Below are positions 1 to 9,178 of a DNA stretch of 64,000 bases, piece by piece (position 1 is the first letter of the stretch; every line of letters begins with the position of its first letter). Under the pieces are notes generated by a model. The model ran no database searches. It was not told where the DNA came from and saw only the letters and a program-made list of their open reading frames with translations. A program made the translations under genes and the position numbers. The stretch is taken from the NCBI RefSeq assembly GCF_028204155.1, contig NZ_JAQLOI010000003.1, forward strand, positions 1,302,001 through 1,366,000, given 5' to 3'. The DNA comes from Vibrio algarum. Lineage in GTDB: Bacteria; Pseudomonadota; Gammaproteobacteria; Enterobacterales; Vibrionaceae.

Positions 1-1
1 T

Positions 2-934
2 AGCTGGTTCATTGCTGGTCAAGGCGTTGATTTAGCTGCTATATATCCGGAGCAAGGCAGTAAAGCTGCTGACTTTGCGTACTTATACTTTGTAGAGCAG
101 TACATGCCAGCGGGTATGGTTGGATTACTTATTGCCGCTATGTTTGCTGCAACGATGTCTTCAATGGATTCGGGTCTGAACCGAAACTCAGGCATCTTTG
201 TTAAGAACTTCTATGAGCCAATACTTCGTCCAAATGCGACAGAAAAAGAGTTAGTAGCGGTATCTAAGATCACGTCAACGTGCTTTGGTATTGCGATTAT
301 TCTTGTAGCATTGTTTATTAACTCGCTTAAAGGTCTTAGTCTTTTCGATACAATGATGTATGTCGGTGCACTAATTGGCTTCCCTATGACTATCCCTGCA
401 TTCTGTGGCTTCTTTATTAAGAAAACACCAGACTGGGCTGGTTGGGGTACACTAGTTGTTGGTGGTATCGTTTCTTATGTTGTTGGTTTTGTTGTTACAG
501 CGGATATGGTTGAAGGTTGGTTTGGCCTGAATGAACTAACTGGCAGAGAGTGGTCTGATGTTAAAGTCGCTCTTGGCTTGTTGTCTCACGTTGTCTTTAC
601 AGCTGGTTTCTTTGTTATGTCTACTCTGTTCTACAAGCCTCTTTCAGAAGAGCGTCAAAAGGATGTAGATAAGTTCTTCAACAACTTGGAAACACCATTA
701 ATCTCTGAATCAGATGCTCAAAAAGCATTAGATAACAAACAGCGTCGTATGCTTGGTACATTAATCGCGGTAGCCGGTGTAGGTGTTATGTGTATGTTCT
801 TGCTACCGAATCCATTGTGGGGACGATTCATATTTGTTCTTTGTGGTTCGATTGTTATGGGTGTAGGCTTGTTACTAGTTAAAGCCGTCGATGACAAAGT
901 AGAAAATAAAGACGAGTTAGCGTCAGAAAACTAA
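2..934 (+). CDS. Sodium:solute symporter family protein, C-terminal part (5' end outside window)
   Basis: The frame is open from base 2, so this is the C-terminal portion of a membrane transporter that starts before the window. The segment GLLIAAMFAATMSSMDSGLN (about residues 39-58 of the visible part) resembles the conserved sodium-site helix of the SSS family (PutP/vSGLT fold). At least five more hydrophobic segments follow, with a charged cytoplasmic stretch before the last two. Family members couple Na+ entry to uptake of a sugar, amino acid or organic acid; the substrate cannot be read here. The methionine codon at 104 is internal, not the start. A strong terminator follows directly. The family call is solid, the substrate is unknown. 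Confidence 0.85.
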   Translation, partial: SWFIAGQGVDLAAIYPEQGSKAADFAYLYFVEQYMPAGMVGLLIAAMFAATMSSMDSGLNRNSGIFVKNFYEPILRPNATEKELVAVSKITSTCFGIAIILVALFINSLKGLSLFDTMMYVGALIGFPMTIPAFCGFFIKKTPDWAGWGTLVVGGIVSYVVGFVVTADMVEGWFGLNELTGREWSDVKVALGLLSHVVFTAGFFVMSTLFYKPLSEERQKDVDKFFNNLETPLISESDAQKALDNKQRRMLGTLIAVAGVGVMCMFLLPNPLWGRFIFVLCGSIVMGVGLLLVKAVDDKVENKDELASEN

Positions 935-954
935 TCGTATTCTGATCACTAAAA

Positions 955-992
955 GTAAAAGCGAGTCAATGTGACTCGCTTTTACTGTTTTT
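955..992 (+). terminator. Intrinsic terminator of the symporter gene
   Basis: A perfect 14-bp stem (955-968 with 972-985) with loop ATG is followed by a T-rich tract (TGTTTTT). It lies 20 bases after the symporter stop codon. Confidence 0.9.
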
Positions 993-1217
993 GAAGTGAA
1001 TAAAAATTTATCGGTAAGATCTATGTCTGCCGATGAAATATCTATTAAGATTACACATCCTCTCTGCCAAATCTCGCTCAAAACTCTACTTCATATTGTT
1101 TCCATCTGTACTTTTTAGTATGAAAAAATCAACTGATAGCGACTAATTATTAGTATAGTGTGAGTTCATTGGTTAGTTTGGATTCGAAATATCCTTTGTT
1201 TGGCAGGAGAAGAATGT

Positions 1218-1910
1218 ATGAAAACGATAGGCTTAATAGGCGGCATGAGCTGGGAATCGACGGCTAGTTATTATTCTGCTATTAATCGTGGTATTAAAGA
1301 ACAGCTAGGCGGACTCCATTCCGCAAAACTTGTGCTGTACAGCGTTGATTTTGCCGAAATTGAAACGCTTCAACACCAAGGGGAATGGGATAAAACTGCC
1401 GATATATTGTCTTCGGCTGCACAGTCTTTACAAGCAGCAGGGGCTGATTTCTTCTTAATTTGCACTAACACTATGCACAAGATTGCGCATAAGGTTCAAT
1501 CTTCTGTTTCAATTCCACTTCTGCATATCGCCGACGCAACAGCCGAACAACTTGTAGAAGACGGCATTAGTCGAGTTGGTCTATTAGGGACCAAATTCAC
1601 GATGGAACAGGACTTTTATAAATCACGCTTAATAGACTCGTTTTCAATTAGTGTTGATATACCGAAGCCTGAACAGGCAACTAAAGTCCATGAAGTTATA
1701 TACAATGAGTTATGCCTAGGGAAAATTCAAAACAGCTCTAGAATGGCCTATCTAAAAATAATCGATGATTTGCAAATGCATGGTTCTCAAGCGGTGATCC
1801 TGGGTTGTACTGAAATCGCTTTACTTGTGAAGCAAGCCGACACGAATGTTCCGTTATATGATACAACGGAGATACATGCGAAGGCAGCGGTGAGATTTGC
1901 TTTATCTTAA
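1218..1910 (+). CDS. Aspartate/glutamate racemase family protein (YgeA-like)
   Basis: The 230-residue product opens with the family signature KTIGLIGGMSWEST. It carries the two catalytic-cysteine motifs of the Asp/Glu racemase family, ICTNTMHK near residue 83 and LGCTEI near residue 197. Such enzymes interconvert L- and D-amino acids without PLP by a two-cysteine mechanism. I chose ATG at 1218 because AGGAG lies about seven bases upstream; the frame is open from a TTG at 1200 but that has no ribosome site. The gene stands alone, convergent with transketolase across a shared hairpin. The exact substrate (Asp, Glu or broad) is not determinable. Confidence 0.85.
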   Translation: MKTIGLIGGMSWESTASYYSAINRGIKEQLGGLHSAKLVLYSVDFAEIETLQHQGEWDKTADILSSAAQSLQAAGADFFLICTNTMHKIAHKVQSSVSIPLLHIADATAEQLVEDGISRVGLLGTKFTMEQDFYKSRLIDSFSISVDIPKPEQATKVHEVIYNELCLGKIQNSSRMAYLKIIDDLQMHGSQAVILGCTEIALLVKQADTNVPLYDTTEIHAKAAVRFALS

Positions 1911-1943
1911 AGCGTAAACTTAGTTCTAGTTCGTTATATAAAA

Positions 1944-1967
1944 AAACCGAGCTAAAAAGCTCGGTTT
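1944..1967 (-). terminator. Terminator of transketolase gene, possibly bidirectional
   Basis: A 10-bp perfect stem (1944-1953 with 1958-1967) lies between convergent genes. Read on the minus strand it is followed by a run of T, which fits termination after tkt. The plus-strand side is only weakly T-rich. A smaller GCCACTC/GAGTGGC hairpin at about 1977-1998 lies between this and the tkt stop. Confidence 0.8.
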
Positions 1968-2012
1968 AGTATTCACTGCCACTCGTTACAAGAGTGGCTT
2001 ATAAACGAGTTA

Positions 2013-4007
2013 TTACGCAAGTACTTCGTTCGCGGCTTTAACTACGTTCTCAACTGTAAAGCCGAACATCTTAAATAGTTCGTCTGCTGGCGCTGATTCA
2101 CCAAAGGTGCTCATACCGATAACACGTCCGTCAAAACCAACGTACTTGTACCAGAAGTCAGCAATACCTGCTTCAACAGCAACACGTGCTCTCACGTCAG
2201 CAGGAAGTACTGCTTCACGGTAAGCCGCATCTTGCTTATCAAATACATCCGTAGCAGGCATAGAAACAACACGTACTTTCTTGCCGTCAGCCGTCAGTTG
2301 CGCCGCCGCTGCAACGACTAATTCAACTTCAGAGCCAGTGGCAATAAGAATAAGCTCTGGCGTGCCATCACAATCTTTCAGCACGTATCCGCCTTTCGCA
2401 ATGTCAGCCACTTGAGCTGCATCACGCTCTTGCTGTGCTAGGTTTTGACGAGAGAAAATAAGTGACGTAGGGCCATCTTTACGCTCGATTGCAAATTTCC
2501 ACGCTACAGCCGATTCCACTTGGTCACATGGACGCCATGTGCTCATGTTTGGCGTTAAACGCAGTGATGATACTTGCTCTACAGGTTGGTGCGTTGGACC
2601 ATCTTCACCTAAACCAATGGAATCGTGCGTATACACCTGGATGTTTTGCACTTTCATCAGTGCCGCCATGCGAAGTGCGTTACGAGCGTATTCCATAAAC
2701 ATTAGGAAGGTGGCACCGTAAGGAACAAAACCGCCATGAAGGGCTAAACCGTTCATGATAGCGGTCATACCAAACTCACGTACACCGTAGTGAATGTAGT
2801 TACCTGAAGCGTCTTCTGGTGTGATGGACTTAGAGCCAGACCACATGGTTAGGTTAGACGGTGCAAGGTCCGCAGAGCCACCCATAAACTCAGGAAGCAT
2901 AGTGCCAAACGCTTCAAGTGCATTTTGAGACGCTTTACGCGACGCGATATTGGCAGGGTTTGCTTGAAGGTCAGCAATGATTTGAGACGTTTTCGCTTCC
3001 CATTCTGCTGGTAGTTCGCCATTTATGCGACGTTTGAATTCGGCTGCAAGCTCTGGATATGCTGCTTCATAAGCTGCAAATTTCTCGTTCCACGTCGCTT
3101 CCTTAGTTGCGCCTGCTTCTTTTGCAGACCATTGCGCATAGATTTCTGACGGAATTTCAAAAGGACCATACTCCCAACCCAGTGCTTTACGTGTTGCGGC
3201 GATTTCGTCTGCGCCTAGTGGTGCACCGTGGCAATCGTGAGAGCCTGATTTGTTAGGAGAACCAAAACCGATAACGGTTTTAGTACAGATAAGCGTTGGT
3301 TTGCCCGTTTCTGCTTTTGCTGCTTCAATAGCCGCATTGATAGCGGCGGCATCATGACCGTCAACCGCTGGAATAACATGCCAGCCGTAGGCTTCGAAAC
3401 GCTTAGGTGTGTCGTCAGAGAACCAACCTTCAACTTCACCATCAATTGAGATGCCATTGTCATCCCAAAACGCGATAAGTTTACCAAGGCCTAAAGTACC
3501 CGCAAGAGAACATGCTTCGTGAGAAATACCTTCCATTAGACAGCCATCACCCATAAACACATAAGTGTTATGGTCAACAACGTCATGGCCTTCTTGGTTA
3601 AACTGAGCCGCTAATGATTTTTCCGCCAGCGCCATACCAACCGCGTTAGTAATACCTTGGCCTAGAGGGCCAGTGGTCGTTTCAACACCCGGAGCATAAC
3701 CATATTCTGGGTGACCTGGTGTTTTAGAGTGCAATTGACGGAAATTTTTCAGATCCTCAATTGAAAGATCGTAACCAGAGAGGTGAAGCAGGGAGTAAAT
3801 CAGCATTGAGCCGTGGCCGTTAGAAAGAATAAAACGGTCGCGGTCAGCCCACTCTGGGTTTTGTGGGTTATGGTTTAGGTGGCCACGCCAAAGTACTTCG
3901 GCAATGTCAGCCATACCCATAGGTGCGCCTGGGTGACCTGAGTTGGCTTGTTGAACACCGTCCATGCTAAGGGCACGGATTGCATTTGCTAGTTGTTTTT
4001 GTTCCAT
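2013..4007 (-). CDS. tkt: Transketolase
   Basis: The 664-residue protein matches full-length bacterial transketolase. It is a thiamine-diphosphate enzyme that moves two-carbon units between sugar phosphates in the non-oxidative pentose-phosphate pathway. Visible motifs are TTGPLGQG (about residue 115), the ThDP/metal-binding GDGCLMEGISHEA near residue 155 with a following WDDN, and GLGEDGPTHQPVEQ near residue 465 containing the catalytic-loop glutamate and histidine regions. It lies 113 bases downstream of transaldolase on the same strand, so the two act as one pathway unit. A hairpin sits in the gap and may lower or stabilise the tkt part of the message. The start is ATG at 4007. Confidence 0.97.
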   Translation of the reverse strand: MEQKQLANAIRALSMDGVQQANSGHPGAPMGMADIAEVLWRGHLNHNPQNPEWADRDRFILSNGHGSMLIYSLLHLSGYDLSIEDLKNFRQLHSKTPGHPEYGYAPGVETTTGPLGQGITNAVGMALAEKSLAAQFNQEGHDVVDHNTYVFMGDGCLMEGISHEACSLAGTLGLGKLIAFWDDNGISIDGEVEGWFSDDTPKRFEAYGWHVIPAVDGHDAAAINAAIEAAKAETGKPTLICTKTVIGFGSPNKSGSHDCHGAPLGADEIAATRKALGWEYGPFEIPSEIYAQWSAKEAGATKEATWNEKFAAYEAAYPELAAEFKRRINGELPAEWEAKTSQIIADLQANPANIASRKASQNALEAFGTMLPEFMGGSADLAPSNLTMWSGSKSITPEDASGNYIHYGVREFGMTAIMNGLALHGGFVPYGATFLMFMEYARNALRMAALMKVQNIQVYTHDSIGLGEDGPTHQPVEQVSSLRLTPNMSTWRPCDQVESAVAWKFAIERKDGPTSLIFSRQNLAQQERDAAQVADIAKGGYVLKDCDGTPELILIATGSEVELVVAAAAQLTADGKKVRVVSMPATDVFDKQDAAYREAVLPADVRARVAVEAGIADFWYKYVGFDGRVIGMSTFGESAPADELFKMFGFTVENVVKAANEVLA

Positions 4008-4071
4008 TTTTTAATTCCGAATGATTTTAAATATTTGAAAATGGTCAGTACCATTTATGAATTCTCATTTT

Positions 4072-4100
4072 AAAGCGCTCCGACGATTGTGGAGCGCTTT
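4072..4100 (-). terminator. Intercistronic hairpin between tal and tkt
   Basis: A perfect 10-bp stem, AAAGCGCTCC (4072-4081) with GGAGCGCTTT (4091-4100). On the minus strand it is followed only by TTTAAAA, so it is a weak terminator or a processing/stability element rather than a full stop. Confidence 0.6.
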
Positions 4101-4120
4101 AACTAAACTATGCGAGGAAA

Positions 4121-5071
4121 TTAAAACTTAGCGGCGATCATATCTTCCAATTTACCTTGGTCGATAGCAAAGTTGCGGATGCCTTCAGCGAGTTTTTCAA
4201 CGGCCATTGCATCTTGGTTATGTTCCCATAAGAACTCGGCGTGTGTCATTGGCGCTGGACGTTCTTTTATGTCAGTTGTTGCAACAAGTTTTTCTACTAG
4301 CTCACCTTGCGCATCTTCTAGCTCTTGGAGCAGTTGAGGTGCGATAGTTAGACGGTCACAACCTGCGATTTCAAGGATTTCACCAATGTTACGAAAGCTT
4401 GCGCCCATAACAACAGTGTCATAGCCGTGTTCTTTGTAATAGTTGTAGATTTTAGTTACAGACAAGACGCCTGGATCTTCCTGTGCTTCAAAATCACGAC
4501 CTTCTTTCGCTTTATACCAGTCCATGATGCGACCAACGAAAGGTGAAATTAGGAATGCGCCAGCTTCGGCACATGCACGAGCCTGAGCGAATGAGAAAAG
4601 AAGTGTTAGATTACAGTTGATGCCTTCTTTTTCAAGAATCTCTGCCGCACAGATACCTTCCCAAGTAGAAGCCAATTTAATAAGGATGCGGTCATTTGAG
4701 ATGCCTGCATCGTTGTACATTTTTACAAGCTGACGCGCCTTCGCTAGGCTTCCTTCTTTGTCGTAAGACAAACGAGCATCGACTTCAGTAGAGATACGAC
4801 CAGGAATAGTAGTAAGAATTTCTTTACCAATATTAACAGCAAGCATGTCACACGTGTCTTGAACCTGCTGCGCTTTGTCGTTGCTTTGAGTTTTAGCATA
4901 CGCAATTGCATTATCGATTAAAGGTGCATATTCAGGAATTTGTGCTGCTTTAAGAATAAGAGAAGGGTTTGTCGTTGCGTCTTCGGGCTTATATTTACGA
5001 ATCGCCTCGATGTCACCTGTATCGGCTACTACTGTGGTTACTTTGCGAAGTTGCTCTAATTTATTGCTCAT
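4121..5071 (-). CDS. tal: Transaldolase
   Basis: This 316-residue protein has the size and sequence of class-I transaldolase B. It transfers a dihydroxyacetone unit between sugar phosphates in the pentose-phosphate pathway. The Schiff-base lysine lies in ILIKLASTWEGI near residue 132. Other family blocks are DATTNPSLILKAA near residue 32 and SPFVGRIMDWY near residue 178. It is the first gene of a tal-tkt pair and is divergent from a SorC-family sugar-responsive regulator across 404 bases. That placement suggests that regulator controls it; this is inference. Confidence 0.97.
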   Translation of the reverse strand: MSNKLEQLRKVTTVVADTGDIEAIRKYKPEDATTNPSLILKAAQIPEYAPLIDNAIAYAKTQSNDKAQQVQDTCDMLAVNIGKEILTTIPGRISTEVDARLSYDKEGSLAKARQLVKMYNDAGISNDRILIKLASTWEGICAAEILEKEGINCNLTLLFSFAQARACAEAGAFLISPFVGRIMDWYKAKEGRDFEAQEDPGVLSVTKIYNYYKEHGYDTVVMGASFRNIGEILEIAGCDRLTIAPQLLQELEDAQGELVEKLVATTDIKERPAPMTHAEFLWEHNQDAMAVEKLAEGIRNFAIDQGKLEDMIAAKF

Positions 5072-5118
5072 ATCCGTCGTCCTATCTTGTAAGGCTTAAT
5101 AGTCAATTGTCATTCAGC

Positions 5119-5129
5119 CGAGCATAAGT
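5119..5129 (+). repeat. Direct repeat copy 1 (CGAGCATAAGT), possible operator
   Basis: The 11-mer CGAGCATAAGT occurs here and again at 5375-5385, in the same orientation, within the 404-base gap between tal and the SorC regulator. This copy is about 48 bases upstream of the tal start. Confidence 0.4.
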
Positions 5130-5162
5130 GATCAATAATCGGCATTTTATAATTCAACCGTA

Positions 5163-5194
5163 AACAATGTATCGTGAACATATGGCACATTGTT
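5163..5194. promoter_or_regulatory. Inverted repeat in the tal/sorC intergenic region
   Basis: AACAATGT (5163-5170) pairs with ACATTGTT (5187-5194) across 16 bases. It lies about 90 bases upstream of tal and could be an operator for the divergent SorC-family regulator. Evidence is symmetry and position only. The rest of the 404-base gap (5072-5475) is AT-rich, with no ORF I would support. Confidence 0.35.
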
Positions 5195-5374
5195 GAGGAA
5201 TTGATGCGTTCAAATTAGCGGATCTGAGTGGAAAGTCAATCGATGACATTAGGTAAAAGTGACTTTAATCAATGTTTGCACGGATTTATATGATATAAAC
5301 GTTTTCGTCAGTTTTTGTTATCGATTTACAGACAAAAAATAATTAATTTTTCGGTAGATCAAATGTAATGTTAG

Positions 5375-5385
5375 CGAGCATAAGT
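5375..5385 (+). repeat. Direct repeat copy 2 (CGAGCATAAGT)
   Basis: Second copy of the 11-mer seen at 5119-5129. It lies about 90 bases upstream of the SorC-family gene, just before a possible TATAGT -10 box at 5391-5396. Confidence 0.4.
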
Positions 5386-5475
5386 AATGGTATAGTGTGG
5401 GTCATACATTCGCTTCGTACTTGAACAAATGCGCATGGTTGAATTTCACAATGAATAGTATCAGTAGGTGGAGAT

Positions 5476-6456
5476 ATGAGTAATAAAAATCAAGATGTAT
5501 TGGACCAGAGCACAGATCTTTTAACAGAAATGTCGGTTGCTTATTACCAAGATGGTGCAACACAAGAAGAAATTTCGAAAAAATTCTCCATCTCTAGAGC
5601 CAAAGTAGGGCGGATGTTAAAGCAAGCTAGAGATGAAGGGATTGTAGAGATTACGGTTAAATATCACCCTGTCTTTAGCGCGAAAATTGAACAGCGCCTT
5701 ATAGAAAGGTTTGGTGTAAAAAGGGCTCTGGTTGCTTTAGATCAACCTAGTGAAGAGCAACAGCGCCTGCAAGTTGCTGGTTTGGTATCGAACTATCTAT
5801 CATCGACATTGAAAGACGGGATGGTGGTAACGGTTGGGCAGGGGCGCAACGTCTCTGCTGTTGCCCATCACGTTGGTGTTATTACTCCAAGAGATTGTAA
5901 GTTTGTTTGTGGTATTGGTGGCATTCACCCGAGAGGTGGTATGTATAACGCAGACCATATTTGTCGACAACTAGCAAAAAAATATGGAGGCTCCTCTGAA
6001 ACATTGTATGCGCCGGCATACGCTGAAAATAGAGAACAAAAAACCGCTTTCATGGAAAACACGACCGTTAAACAAACACTCGATTTAGCACGAAAGGCGG
6101 ATGTCTCTCTTGTGGGTATTGGTGACATGAGTGAAAACAGTTATATGGTCGATTTGGGCTGGTTTACCGCCGATGAAGTTGTCCAGTCAAGATTACAGCA
6201 GGGTGTAGTAGGCGATTTTGCTGGGTATGATTTTTTTGATATTCATGGGGAAACAGCGAACACAGTGATGAGTGATCGCGTGATTGGATTAAGTATGAAG
6301 GAATTTAAACCTATTTCAGAGGTAATAGCTATTGCCGCGGAAAATAGTAAGCCTCTCGCATTATTAGGCGCCTTACGTACAGGCGTGGTTGACGTTATTG
6401 CAACCAGTGTGAGCAATGCGCTGACCGTTTTGAATTTGGATGAAAAAATGAAATAA
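5476..6456 (+). CDS. SorC/DeoR-family sugar-binding transcriptional regulator
   Basis: The 326-residue protein starts with a helix-turn-helix of the SorC type (about residues 20-56; QEEISKKFSISRAKVGRML). The remainder is a sugar-phosphate-binding domain with blocks such as VTVGQGRNVSAVAHH and VCGIGGIHPRGG. Members are repressors or activators released by a phosphorylated sugar. The start at 5476 is supported by GGTGGAG just upstream. Position, divergent from tal-tkt, suggests it controls those genes and itself, with a pentose-pathway or related sugar phosphate as effector. The effector is not known from sequence. A small hairpin follows the stop codon. Confidence 0.9.
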   Translation: MSNKNQDVLDQSTDLLTEMSVAYYQDGATQEEISKKFSISRAKVGRMLKQARDEGIVEITVKYHPVFSAKIEQRLIERFGVKRALVALDQPSEEQQRLQVAGLVSNYLSSTLKDGMVVTVGQGRNVSAVAHHVGVITPRDCKFVCGIGGIHPRGGMYNADHICRQLAKKYGGSSETLYAPAYAENREQKTAFMENTTVKQTLDLARKADVSLVGIGDMSENSYMVDLGWFTADEVVQSRLQQGVVGDFAGYDFFDIHGETANTVMSDRVIGLSMKEFKPISEVIAIAAENSKPLALLGALRTGVVDVIATSVSNALTVLNLDEKMK

Positions 6457-6481
6457 AACAGATTGCATCAATATTGATTTC

Positions 6482-6495
6482 GAGGCTCTTGCCTC
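6482..6495 (+). terminator. Possible terminator after the SorC-family gene
   Basis: GAGGC-TCTT-GCCTC hairpin, 26 bases after the stop codon. It is followed by a modestly T-rich stretch that already belongs to the end of the next, minus-strand ORF. Confidence 0.5.
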
Positions 6496-6497
6496 AT

Positions 6498-6740
6498 CTA
6501 ATTGCTTATTTTGTTTTGCTTCCAGATGGTTAGCTGTATCCAAGCATTTTGTAACTCGAGCATTTCTTCTTCAGTTAGAATAGATGTGGTTGATCTTTCG
6601 TTATTGTTTGGATCTATTGCAAAAATTTGGTTTTTAAAATCTTTTTTTAACTGAGAAATTCTGGATTCCATTTCGACGACACTCGTTAATTTATTCATAC
6701 AAAACTGATATTTAACAGGATGCCATTCACAAACGATCAT
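6498..6740 (-). CDS. Small hypothetical protein (80 aa)
   Basis: I do not recognise this protein. It is hydrophilic, probably helical and rich in charged residues, with no signal peptide or membrane segment. Three in-frame ATGs (6740, 6698, 6671) are possible starts and none has a strong ribosome site, so the true protein may be about 57-80 residues. It lies between the SorC-family gene (convergent) and moeB (same strand, upstream). Being an open frame of this size with plausible protein composition is the only support. Confidence 0.45.
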   Translation of the reverse strand: MIVCEWHPVKYQFCMNKLTSVVEMESRISQLKKDFKNQIFAIDPNNNERSTTSILTEEEMLELQNAWIQLTIWKQNKISN

Positions 6741-6831
6741 GCAATACTTTGTTTAAAACTAGTGGCACAGATCACATTATATTTGGTGGTTTAATATATT
6801 TACTATAATTTTATTAAAAGCTCATAAAGAA

Positions 6832-7578
6832 TTAACCACAAACTAAGCATTTGGTATTTTTAGATAATTTCATTTCTCTCCAGCTCAAATGGAGTGCATC
6901 AAAGATCATCAGCTTGCCTCTGTAAGGTCTTCCGTATTGAGAAATGATCTTAATACTTTCCAAAGCTTGCATACCACCTATAATTCCAACCACTGGAGAC
7001 ATTACACCCGCCTCTACGCAGGTAAGTGCATTCTCTCCAAATAGAGAACTTAAACATTCATAACAAGGTTCGTCATCTTGATAGGTAAAAACACTTAATT
7101 GTCCTTCCATACGAATAGCAGCACCAGAGACCAAAGGCGTTTTAGTTTGGTAACAAAGGCGATTAAGCTGATTTCTGGTCTCTTTGTTATCGGTAGCATC
7201 CAAGACAACCTGATGCTTTTTAATTAGCGTTAGAAGAGCTTGGTCGTCAAGTTTCTCAGAACATGTATCCACAGTTAGGTGCGGATTTAGCCCTTGTAAA
7301 CTTTCTGACGCGGAATCGACTTTAAGTTTCCCTATATCTGAGTCTGAATGGAGTACTTGTCTTTGTAAATTTGAAAGCTCAACGGAATCAAAATCTACCA
7401 GAGTGATATGCCCAATACCTGCTGTAGCAAGATATTGAGAAGACGCACAGCCGAGCCCACCAGCACCAATCACTAATACAGAGCTCTGTTTAAGAGCTTC
7501 TTGTCCTTCAAAATCGAAATTTCGTAGAATTATCTGTCGGTTATAACGAAGCATCTCTTTGTCTGAAAGAATTTCCAT
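6832..7578 (-). CDS. moeB: Molybdopterin-synthase adenylyltransferase MoeB
   Basis: MoeB adenylates the C-terminal glycine of MoaD so that it can be sulfurated for molybdopterin synthesis. The 248-residue product shows the ATP-binding VIGAGGLGCASSQYLA near residue 36, the acidic VDFDSVELSNLQRQ block, and ATDNKETR near residue 129. Two CxxC pairs, CYEC near residue 174 and CLVC at the extreme C-terminus, bind structural zinc in this family. It lies 83 bases downstream of moeA on the same strand, the usual moeA-moeB order. The cofactor is needed by enzymes such as the TorA-type reductase further along this window. Confidence 0.95.
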   Translation of the reverse strand: MEILSDKEMLRYNRQIILRNFDFEGQEALKQSSVLVIGAGGLGCASSQYLATAGIGHITLVDFDSVELSNLQRQVLHSDSDIGKLKVDSASESLQGLNPHLTVDTCSEKLDDQALLTLIKKHQVVLDATDNKETRNQLNRLCYQTKTPLVSGAAIRMEGQLSVFTYQDDEPCYECLSSLFGENALTCVEAGVMSPVVGIIGGMQALESIKIISQYGRPYRGKLMIFDALHLSWREMKLSKNTKCLVCG

Positions 7579-7661
7579 AGCATTTTCCTAGCTGTTTACG
7601 GCAATATGTTCGATAGGTAAGCCACCACCGTTTTTACTCGGTAGCGGCCAAATTAGAAGTA

Positions 7662-8897
7662 TTAGTATTGAGTGTGATTAAAAGGCTGAATTTGCACGGT
7701 TTCACCAACTTCAACACGGCCTCTTTCATGCTCCAAAATCACAAAGCAGTTAGCGACACTCATTGAAGTAAATGCTCCAGAGCTTTGGTTTCCTGCACTT
7801 TCGACCTCGAATTTTCCATTCTTTACAGTGTAAACCCCACGCTGATAGTCTGTTCTTCCAGGTTTTTTCTTAAAGCTTGATTGTGTTGTCGCAGGTATAG
7901 ATTGCGGTGGCTGCCAATCAGACTCTCCTGCTAATTTTGCTAACAGAGGTTGCACTAAAACATAAGTTGTTAGTGCTGCTGATACTGGGTTTCCTGGTAG
8001 TCCACAGAACCATGCTTTTTCTAGCTGACCAAAAGCAAAAGGCTTGCCTGGCTTGATGGCTATTTTCCAAAAACTAACAGAGCCCAGTTCGTCTAGAATG
8101 TCTTTCGTATAATCGGCCTCACCAACACTGACACCACCGGAGGTTATCACCACATCGGCCTGTTCTTGAGCAAGGTTAAACGTTTCTCGGAGTTGCGCTG
8201 GGACGTCGGGAATGATGCCGAGATCGATAGCCTCGCAACCAAACTTGTCCAGAAGGATTTTTAGCCCATAGCGATTACTATCGTATATTTGCCCTTCTGC
8301 TAGTGTTTCACCCAATGGTCGAAGCTCATCACCTGTGGAAAAGAAGGCAACTTTGGGTTTGTTAAATACGGTTAAATGACTGATCCCTAGCGAGGCAATC
8401 ATTGGAATGTCTCTAGGTGTCAGGCGAGTACCTTTTTTCAGTACGATATCATTGGTATGTATATCGTCACCTATAGGGCGAATATTATTACCTTCTTTGA
8501 TGTCCATACCATTAAACTGAATACCGCTATCGGTCACTGTTGTGTCTTCTTGCATTACAACAGCGTCACACCCTTGAGGGATTTTTGCACCCGTCATTAT
8601 TCGAATGCATGTTCCGTTGGGCCACTCTCCTTCAAAGGGTTGCCCTGCGAATGATTTTCCTGATAGTGGCAAAATGTTGGTTGCTTTAAGGTCGTTGCGC
8701 TTGATTGCGTAGCCGTCCATTGCTGAATTATCAAATGGAGGAACATTAATAGGGGATAGAACATCTTGCGCTAAAACAAACCCGACGGTTTTTTCTAATG
8801 AAAGGGATTGAGTAGACTTGACAGCAGTAATACTTGAAAGCATCTGTTCTATAGCATCATTGATTGGCATTAGGCCAGGAGCATCACAACATCCCAT
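7662..8897 (-). CDS. moeA: Molybdopterin molybdenumtransferase MoeA
   Basis: MoeA inserts molybdenum into adenylylated molybdopterin. The 411-residue protein has the expected domain order: N-terminal dimerisation part (FDNSAMDGYAI near residue 59), RIMTGAKIPQGCDAVVMQED near residue 104, the MoCF-binding domain with FSTGDEL and TSGGVSVGEADYTK, and LPGNPVSA near residue 303. The N-terminus MGCCDAPG is, as I recall, typical of vibrio MoeA, and AAGGATT precedes the ATG. It is first in a moeA-moeB operon and divergent from folE. Confidence 0.95.
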   Translation of the reverse strand: MGCCDAPGLMPINDAIEQMLSSITAVKSTQSLSLEKTVGFVLAQDVLSPINVPPFDNSAMDGYAIKRNDLKATNILPLSGKSFAGQPFEGEWPNGTCIRIMTGAKIPQGCDAVVMQEDTTVTDSGIQFNGMDIKEGNNIRPIGDDIHTNDIVLKKGTRLTPRDIPMIASLGISHLTVFNKPKVAFFSTGDELRPLGETLAEGQIYDSNRYGLKILLDKFGCEAIDLGIIPDVPAQLRETFNLAQEQADVVITSGGVSVGEADYTKDILDELGSVSFWKIAIKPGKPFAFGQLEKAWFCGLPGNPVSAALTTYVLVQPLLAKLAGESDWQPPQSIPATTQSSFKKKPGRTDYQRGVYTVKNGKFEVESAGNQSSGAFTSMSVANCFVILEHERGRVEVGETVQIQPFNHTQY

Positions 8898-9178
8898 AAT
8901 GAATCCTTATTTATCATTATTAAATTATGGCGGGAACAATAACATATATCTTATCTGGGCTATAGACGACCACCTCCACAAAACAGCAAATTTCCATTGC
9001 GAATATGGCGGTGTGAGCCCTTAATGCGATCTAAGAGAAAGCGGAATAGGTTTTATCGAATAGATGACTATCTACCTGAACCCATATAGATAAATGTTGC
9101 TGTAATTTTTTATGATTCCGAGTATGCTTACGTGCCGTAAATCGGGGTTATTGGACGTTGTAGAAAGTAGGAGAGTAT

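Noticed and set aside
1200..1217. TTG start for the racemase
   Set aside because: It adds six residues not seen in the family and lies upstream of the AGGAG site that clearly serves ATG 1218.
5182..5197. Sigma-54 type TGGCAC box upstream of tal
   Set aside because: The expected TTGCA element at the right spacing is absent.
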